From assembly GCA_007922225.1 (NCBI GenBank), contig ML680097.1, positions 1-64,000 on the forward strand: a stretch of 64,000 bases of DNA. The letters run 5' to 3'. Numbering within the stretch: position 1 is the first letter of the stretch; each line of letters begins with the position of its first letter. A program made the position numbers and the translations under genes. The notes beneath the pieces were generated by a model. It worked only from the letters and a program-made list of their open reading frames with translations, was not told where the DNA came from and ran no database searches. The stretch comes from Emydura subglobosa (Eukaryota; Chordata; Testudines; Chelidae). Of this stretch, positions 35,901 to 47,900 are shown one piece after another.

Positions 35901-38900
35901 TCGGTTACTATGGTGACTGGCATGGAATAGGTGTCTATATGGGGAGAAAGAGAGAAACAGGAGTAGGGTTTGGACAGTTATGTCCCATAGTGCTCTCAAA
36001 TGATGCATCCCATTGCAGGGAAGTTCAGGACTTTGGATGACAGGGTGGACAGAGGGGTCTGGTGGATCTAAGGGGGATCTTCAGGACTTTGTACAAAGTA
36101 TTGAGGAAGTTTCCCTGCCCACCATTACCACAAAAACAGCCACAAATCTCATGTTAAGCTGGCTTGTGCCTCCATCCCCATCACTCCTAGTAACTCTGAG
36201 CCACGGGTAACATGTTACTGGTGTGCACTTTAACTACACTCCTTGGGGACTCAGTATTACTGGTGAGGGAGGAAGGTCCCAGCTTGAACAGTCAAATTGC
36301 AGGTGGCATTAGTAGTGAAAAACCTTGGTCAAAGTCAGACTTGCCATAAACCAGTGCAACGGCACGGAAATCACATCCTAAATGCCCTTTGGGATGGACT
36401 TGGCACTTACAAATCTTCATGTCCATAACCTTCAGGATTCAGTGCTGCAGAAATAGCCACTATCAGGGCGGGCAATCCGTAGCCGAATGGGTACATGTAT
36501 CTCTTCTTGAACCTGCCGGCGCTGGTGTAATTCACGACCTTCAGGTTCCTGACAGTGAGGAAGAGATGCAGCCCCTCCAGGAACATCCAGGTGAAGCAGG
36601 CCAGGAAGAGGTAATGCAGGAAGCCAGCAATGACAGAACACACCACCTAGGGACAGGACGAGAGAGAGAGCTCTGGGACACTGCTTCTGGGAAGGGAAAT
36701 GCTGAATTTGGAGGTGTGGGGGGGACTTTCATGAGGATCACATAGGGATTTGCTAACACAGCTCTCCAGTTACAGAGCTCTCTCACAGACAATATGTTCT
36801 TCAGTCTATGGGGGGCTTGTCTAAGGGCAAGCAGGCAGGGCTGGACTTTGAATTATTGAAAGCTCCTGTCCTGATCTCCACTCAGAAAAGATGGATTCTG
36901 GGGGTTGTAATCCCAAATGAACCGTGGAAGCCATTGGACACTCTGAGGAATCCTGGGAAAGGGAGCACAGATATAAACAAGCTCCCTGTCCTCATAACAG
37001 GGACAGACCTGTAGGGCATAGGTTTTCCTCTCTGTATCTGCTTCAGGGTATAGGTGTCCTGTCACTACCCATCACTGTGGGGGCAGAGAGCACAGGCCAG
37101 GGACTGTGACTCTGGAAATCTGTTCTTTTGTCTGACTGATGAAGGATGGACCCAAAAGGAAAAGGGAAGGACTAGGTTCACCCATGGAGATTTCTTTTGG
37201 AGGGGAATAAATAATTATTTTTGCTCCTTTTCTGAGGTACTAAAGAGCATAGAATAAATGTTACCGTCCAGCTGAGGGTATAAAAAGGTGCTAAGGTGAG
37301 GGGAGCCTTAGAAACGCTGACAGAGGATTTGGACACAGCTTAATTTTAACCAAGTGGATAATAGACCTTATGGCTGGTGCGGGTCACCCCAAAGAGGAAG
37401 AGCAGGTCGGCCAGAAAGAGGCAGAGGCAGAGCTGCAGGTGGATGGAGGTGCTGACGTTGCGGATGGAGCGGCACAGGAGGAAGGTGAGGATGGCGAGGA
37501 AGAGGCACAACAGAGAGAGGGTCAACCCCACATAGGTGATGATGTTCAGTGGGCCACTGTCCTGTAACACAGCAGAGGGAGAATCACCAGTAACCCCAGC
37601 CCAGGCCCCTCGGCACTGACCCATCCTGTATGGCCACAGGTGATTCCCACTGATTTTGCCTGAGTAAGGAGCTCAGAGTCCAGCCCTTTGATCTGAGTCT
37701 GACAGTGAGATACCTTCTCTACAGAGATACCCATGAGGAGGGCGAAGCTGGAGAGATGGTAACAGCGGCAGATGGTATGATTGAAGATTGTGCGGAGAAC
37801 AGTGCAGCCGTCCTGAGACCAAGTGCCTTTCTCATCAATGGATTTCCAGTGAACGCAGAAAACCTCTTCCTCCTCTTTCTTTTCCTGGAAACAAAACACC
37901 ACCATCATCCTCCTCACTGGATCCCTGAGAGAATACCATTTCTTTTAGCACACATCTCTGATATACAGTAATAAACCTGAAGTCACCAAGGGCTTCCAGA
38001 CTCTCACTGTGCAGCACATCATAGCCACTGGGACTTCACACTGGCAATGGAAATACAACTGAGCTCCTCCAGCTCCATAGCACAAGTCTCTGACCCCGTC
38101 GCTAACGTGGTAATTCCCTTAACTATGAGTCCTGAAAGGTCTGTGACACACAATTGTGCAGTTCTGATTTTAGCCATTAGAAGGCAGTCACACACCCGCC
38201 CACAAATACCCACAGCCACGCCCTATAGCAAGCTCGTTACTTTATCAAAGAAAGCACCATCTCATGCTGTTTTCCTGAACTCTGCTATCTATGGGGGGTT
38301 GCCTTCCAATTATTCCTGCTCTATGCGGCAAGCTAGGCAGAATTGTTACTCCTGACCATTTTATGTGATGAATTATAACCCAGCCAGGCCTGGATTGACC
38401 CTATGTAACGTCCTCCACCAAAACAGTCCCACTGTCAGCACTGAAGAAGCGCCTTCTGTTTCTCAGATCAACTGGGAATCCAGTAAGGCAGCAGAACTCA
38501 AATGCCCTGCAGGAGAAGCAGCTTTTAAGTAATCCCCTGGAGACCTGGGAACAAAGCAAAGTCAAAGAAGCTATACGCACCCGTCTATGTTGCAGAGTGA
38601 AGTCCACATGTTCGAAGAACTTGAGTGTCCTATTTTTGACAGCTCCACTCACCACCTTGGAATTCAGGCAAACATTCATCAGCTTCCTATCAGCCATTTG
38701 ATCTTTCGTGTTGAGAAATCTCTTAGTAAAGACAGAGTCCAGGGTGGAGTAAGAAATAAAGGCAATAGCCTCAGAATCTGTGAAAACAAGAAATGATGCC
38801 TCATCATAGAGACAAGGACATTGAGACAAAGAAAGAGCAAGCCAGGTGCCTAAGGTCACAGCAAGTCTAGGGCAGAGCTGGGAAAAGAACCCAGGAGTCC

Positions 38901-41900
38901 TGGTTACCATTTTGATCTTTAACCACTAGAGCATGTTGTCTCCTCCCTCTTCTTCCACAGAAGCACTTCTGTGTTGGATACATCTAAGGGCTGTCTACAT
39001 GGAGGAGTAGCCTGCACTCGGGGTCTGATTCCTAACGTGTGCTAACATATGTTAAAGCACACTAGGAATCTTTAGTGCACACCAGTAGGGTCTATACGGA
39101 CCAATCAATGCACAGTACGTTAATGCTCTTTAGAAATCATACCCTTCTGGCGTGCATTATCCAAGTGGGTAGACAAGCCCTAGGTGAAACCATAGTTTTT
39201 CTTGATTAGGAGAGGCAGAGGGGTTGACCAGCAAGGAGCTTTCCCTGGTGCTAAAGAATTAGGAACCAGGCCCAGGTAGGTCACATCAGTCTGAAAATTG
39301 GAGTTAAGAGTAAATATTATCCTGGTTCCATTATAGGAAGTCATGCATGTCCAACCAGGAGTCTAGCTGGGCTCATCGCCAGGACATCATGTGCTGGACC
39401 AATGGATCTCTGGACTTTCCATTCTCTGGACCAGTTCATATGCAGAGTGACCCTATCAAAGCTTATCTCCCATCCCAACCCCTCGTTGCTTGGTTTTCAT
39501 GCTGCAGGACAACCAGGAGTGAAGGACTCTGCAGAGCTCCATGGCCCACAAGCCTGAGAAACACTGGCTCAGCCAACAAGGTCCATAGTAGAGTCAGGAT
39601 AACAAAGGCAAGGAACCTAGCCTGGGGAATCTATGGGGAGAAAGGAAGGGGAGCAACAGGACTGGGATTTGGTGCCTAGTTAAAGGGGTGAATGCCTGGG
39701 AACCACCAGGATGGTACCTTCTGTGGTGTTAGTGCAGTTAATGTCCATTCTCTCGTCTTGTGCGCTCAGACTGACCTGGCTGCAGTTCCCTGTGATGAGG
39801 AGTGTCTCAATAGCTGGGGAGGGAAATGACAAAGTCTCTTGCTGTGATGCTAAGGCAGGTTTGGAGCTCCTCCCTCCCCGAGTCCAACCACCCCATCTTC
39901 CTTTATCCCCACCTCCACTTCTCTGTGTTTCCATTTTCCCTGAGCCCCCTGTGGCTGACCTTCTATGATGCATCATTCCAGTTCCCCATGAAGATGTCAC
40001 TGTTCCAAGAGGCAGAAGGCAGCTTCTCCCTGCTGCATCACCTCTGCACTCATTTAGCAGGGGAAGCAGCAAGAAGGGGTATTCAGGGGCAGGGAGTGAA
40101 AGGGGGAAGAGTCACCTCCTAGGCTCCTGCCCACTCAGCACAGCTGCCTGTGGTGACAGGAGCCTGGCATTGCTCCCTGGGGCACTGGCAGGGCTGCAAA
40201 GCTCCAGGACTGGCTTATAAACCCTGATATAGGGGCAATGAGCAGAGGTGTTCTGTATCGGTAGTGAATGGAGTATAACCCCATATTTCACAGCCACCCA
40301 TAGGCCAATGTGCAGAGCCTCCCAATTTCCTCACCCATAAAATCTGTTGTCACGTTCTGTGTCTTCATCTCCGGAGACCTCAAAGCAGCAGTCAGGGCAA
40401 ACAATTCCACACTCTGCAGCAGGACTGTCACATCTGATGCTATCTCCTTATCGCGCTCAGATCCACTGACATTGGGGATGGAGCTATTCCGGAGGTTATC
40501 AAATTGGAGAGCAACATCCTGGGATTGGGAAATGAAACACCCAGAGAATGTGAGAGGATTTCAGAGGTTCGTGAGTCACATTCTTCAGATTCCCAGGGAA
40601 ACAATGACCCCTCTTAGGAACATACGGGTTCACAATGACGCCCCCACTCAGAAGGACTGCAGCATTCTCAAAGAGGGAGCCCTTTACAGAGTGAGTCTAC
40701 CGAGGCTTACTCAGGACTCCATAGTAACCTGAAGACAGAGTAGGGCTAACACCCTTTGTCATTCACTCTTCATCCTTGGTACTTCAGTGTAGGCACTAAA
40801 GAATATTGCAACAAATCAGCAGGCATTTAGGTTTTCTCTGTGCTGCCTGAAGCAACTTGGATCTTCCTAGGACTAGTGGGAATAGAACCCAGATCCTCCT
40901 GTTCCTAAAGCCCAAGCTACTGCCATTTAAGATAAAGAGCGTACATGTGTGGGCATGCAAACACCCACACACACACAGCCCTTTTCTGAAGCGCAGCTAC
41001 AGTTTCCCCAACAATAAGACTGCTATACCAACTAAACAGCTCAGGGCATTTGGTCTTAGAGCACACACACACACAGGGGCAGCACCTCTGACCTTCAATG
41101 ATACATTTGTATTCTCTGCACACGTGGTCTCCAACTTCTCGATGGCTGAATTTATGGAGGAGCAAAATTCACTGTTGCTGCACTTCCGCTTACCCTGAAA
41201 AACACTCACAGGAAATGGGTTAGTTCTGCAAGCACAGAAAGGCCACCCAAAATTAAGGTTAATGGCTTCCCACAGTGATCTTGCTTTGACTTTTGCCTGG
41301 CTAGCTGTCCCACTAGACTGCCTACAGATAAAGATATGTTAGGCTAAGTGTGGTGAAGCACACAGACACACTGGTATTTCAATTAGGATTGAAACATTTC
41401 ACATACATTAATGAATTTGTCCTTACAAAACTCCCGTGAGAAAGGAAAGGATTATTATCTTCCTACAAAAGGGGAACCAATGCACAGAGATTGAGCAAAT
41501 TGCTCAAAGTCACACAGTGAGTCTGGGGCAGAGATGGGAACTGAACTCTGACTTCCTGTATCTCAGACTGGCCTTAACTGCAGAACCGATGTACAGTGGG
41601 GGTGTCACACACCTCACCACGTTAGGGCAGAATTTTCGAAAGCACACAGCATTGGACTAATTCTGCTCCCTCAGAAGTCAGTGGTAAACCTGATTTGGTA
41701 AACCTCCAAATAAACCCTTTCAGACATACCTGCATAGTTTTTCTCTTCTCCAAAAGTTCTTTTATCGGTGAAGTCTCTGCCTTGCATTTAAAGGGAAGAA
41801 CATCTAGCAACAGAAAGACAGGAGCAGATAATCAACCTTTTATATCAAGCCAACATCTGCAGGGCTGAGGTTTTCAAAAGTGCCTAGCGGTTAGTGTGCC

Positions 41901-44900
41901 CAAATTAAGACATCTTAAAAGGGCCTTGACAAAGTGCTGAGCACTCACCCTCTGAAAATCAGCCCCCTTTAAGGTCTCTCAGGTTAGGAAACCAAAATCA
42001 CAAGGCAATTTTGAAAATCTTGGCGTGACACATCCAAGGCCATACATACACAGGGACGGACAGAGCCAGGAATGGAACCTTGATCACTAGCCTAGTATTT
42101 TAGCCACAAGCGCCATCCTTTCTTCCTACCAGAATAAAAAGTTGATGATCTACTGAAACCCAGGAGGTCTTTCCTTCCTCTAACTCCATTGATCCCTTAA
42201 GCCTCATCTATCTGACAACTTTCAACTGAGTCTGTAACCAGCTGGCAATACATTCGGCCCTAAAAGCCTGGTTTGTGTCCACACATCGCCTGGTTAATAC
42301 TCACGTAAGCTTCATTGATCAATGTGTATGTGTCCTCTAGGGGCTGGTCCACCAAGGGTCTGGTTCTGCTACAGCACCTAGCTATGAGAGCCAGTCCCTC
42401 AGCTCAAACTGTAGTGGTTCATGCAGTTGCTAGGTCCTGGGTTTAATTCTTGGTGATAACCAAGATGACTAATGTTACATCTGCACTTGAGAAGTTTACC
42501 TCACCCTGTTATTGTACTTCTAAAAGAAACTTCAGGTCTGAGTCTCAGAGTATTTCTACACTAAAAACGCTAAAGTGGCACCACTGCAGCTGTAGCACCA
42601 TAGTGTAGACACGGATGACAGCAACGGAAGGATTCTTCCATTGCCGTAGTAAATCCACCTCTGAGAAGTGGCAGCTAGGACAAGAGAAGAATTCTTCCAT
42701 TGACCTAGTGCTGTCTTTGCGGGGGCTTAGACTGGCTTAACGAACAAGGTCAGCCTAAGTTTTAGGTGTCAACCAGGCCTCAGTTACACTAAAAGCTTTT
42801 TATGAGGCTCCGGCCTGGAAGAGGGAGTTAAAGTGGGTGTAAGTGGCTCCTTAAGAATGTTCACTGTGCAGGGGGCCTCCACAACTAGTGTGGAACTGGT
42901 ATAAGGGTCTTTACATGATCTTGGCTTCATATGCAGGCAGGTCAAGGATGTGGTAAGAATGCACTAGGCTACTGCTATTTTCTGGTTCTCAGAGGCCATG
43001 GGGAGCCAAGTGTAAATTACAACAACCCTGCACATAGCCCCGGAATGCACAGAGCACAAAAGTGGCTTAAAGCTACCTTCTCCTCTACACTTTCTATTCC
43101 CTGCCTCAAACACCACAGTGGAATAACTGAGAATCAGGCCATTTATGTCCATACCCAAAATTTTTCTTAGGTACCCAGAGGACATTACAACCAAGTGCAG
43201 GAGGAAAAGTACAAGTTCTTAAACCAATGCAGAACAGCTGGTGAGCATCTGCCAAGCTGCATGAGCTGGGCTGAAACTAGTTCAGTGCAGCTAGCAACAC
43301 AGGCACAATCTTAGGCCCAGACTATACCTAAAACTTAGGCAGACCTAGCTACATCGCTTGGGGGGGGTGAAAAATTCACACCCCTGACAGACCTAGTTAT
43401 GGTGTCCTAAGCCCTGTGTCAACACCCTCCTCTCAGAGTGGTGGATTAACTATAGAAACAGAAAAACCCTTTCCATCACTGGAGCAAGTGTCTACACTAC
43501 AGTGCTACAGAGGCACAACTGCAGTGCCATAGCTGTGCTGCTGTAGCTGCTGTAGTGTAGACATAGCCTAAATAACTGTGGCTACTGGTGGCCTGGGGTG
43601 GCAAGTTGGGCCAAATTTTCAGCTGGTGTAATTCAATGGAGCCCCATCAAAATCAGCAGACTTGACACCAGGCCTATGGTTGCCTCCCTGGTTGTGACAG
43701 ATTGCTTTGCAGCATGGACACAAACTGTGGTCAAAATAGATTTAAAACCTCTCCTACTCACTCTTTGCGCAGGAACCGGGAGTGCCATAGCTGTTTGTGT
43801 CGGAAACCCCAACGCTCAGGAGCCCAAATGGAGAGCTGGGATGTTTCACCGCATGAGAGCTGTTGGCAATGCCAAGCTCATGCACGCCCCAAGAGAACTC
43901 AGTGCCATTGACTCGGTGCCACTCCACGACCCTCAGAGGTTGATCGTCTACGGTGATGGCTCCAGTCTCTGATGTATTGGCCACAACCAAGGCATAGTTC
44001 TTGAAGCCCTGCCGGTCATTTATAGAATACATCAGGCAGTAACTGGCAACATCCGGAACACGCATCAGGAAGGAGTGGAAGGAATTATCGATAGCTGCGC
44101 CCCTGCTGTAGTACATCACCTGGATGCTCACATCAGCAGAGATGAAGACTGGGCCAGAGGGCTTGACAGGGAGCTGGTGTACACTGCCTCTTGTTAGAGT
44201 AACGTTCTCTTTCTGTCCCCCTAGTTGATACAACACCATTGTGTCCTGGGAAGCAGAGATGTAGACTGTGTTATCTACTCTCTGCCAGGGTAAGGGAGGG
44301 ATGATGTATGTTGTACCCCAGCTGCAAGCTGGTAGAAGCTGCTCAAAGACATGGTTGCATTTGGTGTTATTACAAAAACACGTCTGGCCGACTAAGACAG
44401 CCACTGGCTTGTCTGACTCAATCCTGGTGCCAGATATATTTGCTATGCCTTCATACCGGATGGCAGAGAAAGCCTGAGATAAACGTTGCACACTGCCGCC
44501 AGACGAGAAGCCTTTTAGGTGGCCTTTCATGGAGATGTTCACATAATATTTCTCTTGGATTGTCATAACAAAGAATTCTGGGTAACTATCTAAGTGTTCT
44601 GTTGAGGGAATCACTATGTAGTATTCATTTCCCAAGCTGGAGACAGGATACAGCACAGTGGTCTCAAGGCTCTGGTGTTTTTTGCTGACAGACACTACTG
44701 AGATATCTTTGTCAGCCTTGACTAGGACCGCACTGAAGAACTTGGTACGGTCCTTAATTCCCACTGACTCTGGTAGCTTGACCCGCATCATCTCTCCCTG
44801 ATTTACCGTAATGTTCGTCTCAAAACTTGGCCTGCCAGACGTGTAATTGGAGACAGAGACAGATACTGAAGTGGAGCCAGAGAAACCAGTAATTTCCACT

Positions 44901-47900
44901 TCCAATTGACTAGAGTTCCCACAATTGTCCGTGTAGGAGATGATGAATTCTCTTCCCAGAGTCTTAGTTGGACATGTGCCTGCAAGGAAAAGTGGCAATA
45001 AAAAGTCAGAGGTGGAGAGATAGATACTGTCAAGATATGGAGAGATGAAGAGTAAAAGGCACCAGATCAACTTTGTTCAGGCCAAAAATTCAGACCCAGC
45101 GAAAAAGAGCAATGGAGCTTGAAAATCTTAGTGCAGCTAGAAATTTTCCCCATTATATTTTTCATCTAAATGAAAATAGTGTTATTAATAACAGTAAACA
45201 TTATTTTAAATAATGAACATGCACAACTTAGCTTGGAACCCAGCAAAGACCCTGGAACCAAACACAACTTTGGGGAATGTTCCAATCTGGATCAGAACTC
45301 CATGACTTCCCCTGATCTCTGTAATAGTTCAGAACCGGAGCCATGGATCCAAATACTCATGGAAACACAGAAAATTTTCATATCTGGATGCACACTTAAT
45401 GATTATGATCCAGTTCTAAGAATAATTGTTTGCCCTTCCCTTGCACCTCCTGTCTAAGCTCAAAGCACTTTACAGACATCAAATAATTCTTATGGCCCCC
45501 CCAGGAGATTGCCAATATTACTGTCCCCATTTCACTAAAGGGGAAACTAAAGGACAGAGAAGGGAAGGAGCTTGCTCAAAGTAACCTCACAAATCAGCAG
45601 TAGAACCAAGAATAGAACCCAGGCCTCCTGACTCAGTGTTGTGTGCTCTAACCATTAAAACCCACTCCCCTGCCAGACTTGGGAATAGAGTCTTTGGTCT
45701 GGTCTACACTGGTGACGGAGGTCGACGTAATGTCACTTACGTCGATCTCTGAAAGCCTGCATCTACACTATCATGGCAGTCCCATCTACTTAACACGTGG
45801 CAAAAGTCGATGTAATAAAACCACCTCCGCAAGTGGCGTAGCACCTAATTCTATTTTATTGGTTGGGTTTTGCGTCAGTGTAGACAGAGCATAACGTAAT
45901 TCGACGTTCATGGCCTCCGGGAGGTATCCCACAATGCCCTGTTGTGACTGCTATGGACATTCGCACTCTGCTGTTACGTGGTCACGCTCACCAGAAATGG
46001 CCCCTCCCGTCATGCCCCTGGAAAATTTCAATGTTCATTTCCTGTCTGGCCAGCATGGAGGGAGCTTGTAGCTGAACTCCTCATGGCTTCTCCAAGGCCC
46101 AAACGCGCTCCAGCATGGAGCCGGCCAGAGGTCTTAGATCTCATCGGTTTTTGGGGCGAGGAGTCCGTTATGGCTCAGCTCAGAGCCATCAAAAGAAATT
46201 TGGACATTTATGGGAAGATATCCCAGGGCATGTTGGAGAAGGGACACAACAGGGACGTTCAGCAGTGCCGCATGAAGATCAAGGAGCTACGGCAGGCATA
46301 TCAAAAGGCCAGGGAAGCTAACAGCCATTCTGGCTCCTCGCCCAAAAAATGCCGCTTCTACGAGGAGCTGCATGCCATTCTCAGCGGGGACCCCACTACG
46401 GTGCCACCACGCAGCATTGATACCTCTGCTCCATCCCACTCCAGGGACGATGAGGACTCCATGGACGAGGAGGAGGATGAGAGCAGGGTGCAGGAGAGCG
46501 GGGTGTCCCTTCTCCCAGACAGTCAGGACCTATTCCTGACCCCAGAGCAGTCCAGCAGCACGCAGGACAGCACTAATGAAGCACATCTGGTGAGGGTTTT
46601 TTTTTTTTTTAGCAGTTAAGTTCTTTAAGGGTGGGTGGGAGGAAGGAAAGGGGATTTCAGGGGTTTAGCATACTGTCTTGGGCGGCTACTCCCGGAACAG
46701 ATTATTTATGTTCAGACATATGCTCCAAGAATCATCAGTTGATATCTCAAGGAAACTTTCATGTATGTAATCTGTTATCCTTTGCAAAAGGTTTTGGGGC
46801 AGGGCAGACTTGTTCCTTCCTCCCTGGTAGGATACTTTGCCGCGCCATGCCGCAATCAAGGGAGCCGGAATCATGGCAGAACACAGCATAGCGGCATAAG
46901 GGCCAGGCAGGTACCCCGCTGCGTGCAGCAAATCTTCCCTTTCCTCGTGCCTTATCCTCAGGAGACTGATATCACTCATGGTCACCTAGGGAAGACGGCG
47001 CATGTTTATTCCCCATTGTATTGCCCCAGTAAAGTCACTTTAATTATTTGGCTATGGTTTCAGACAACACTATTAACCCCCCCACGCTGTCCCCAGATCC
47101 CCGGTGGCCACCTCGTGATGAAATGGTCATCTTAATTAAACCGTGGCGCCCAGGCACTCCTCTCATACAAGGCATTTGAAATGAGCTTTTTTAATCCTCT
47201 CTAAAGCAGAGTAAAGTGCCCCTAGCTTATCATCTCTGCAACAGCAAAGCGAGCCGACCCTTCTGGAATGTGCGGAATGGAATGAGGGTCTGTCTTACCC
47301 TTGTGCACTGCAAGGGGAGTTTTTTATACATTGTGGCATTTCTTTCATTTCCCTGGGTAGCCTAACAAAGGCACCGTTGTGCATTTCTTTTCGTTCTGTA
47401 GACACCTCAGCCTTGGCCCAGCCCGCTTGAACTGCTGTGGAAAGACTATCTCAGATTAGGAAGAGAAAAAAAAAACCCAAGAGACGACATGTTTGGTGCA
47501 CTCATGAAAGCCTCCGTGGCCGCAGAGACAGAGCTCCGAGCATGGCGGATGACCTTGTCCCAGAACATGGACATAGACAGGGAGAGTCGAAGAGTGATGC
47601 AGGAGTATGATTGCAGTACCACGCAGGAGATGCTTTGAATCATGCGTGACCAAGCAGACATGCTCTGGCGGCTTGTGGAACTTCAGGAGGAGCGGCGGCC
47701 GGACAGCATCCCACTGCAGCCCCTCCATAACACTCCTCAGCCTATGGCTTTGCTGCCCTCCCCCTCTCCCACCCCCCAAGCGGTCTCGGAGGAGAATGGC
47801 CAGGCTGCAGTATGTGGTGCACTCCACCCCGGTGGAGGCGAATAGAAAGCAGCGGCGGCCTCGCTAACAGCTGGCCTGCAAGCAACCAGACTACCATTTG

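Noticed and set aside
43598..44568. Plus-strand frames across the IgGFc exon (e.g. 124 and 86 codons)
   Set aside because: Antisense shadows of a strongly coding exon.
47446..47827. Minus-strand frames of 71 and 123 codons in the Harbinger element
   Set aside because: They are shadows of exon 2 of the Myb/SANT gene.
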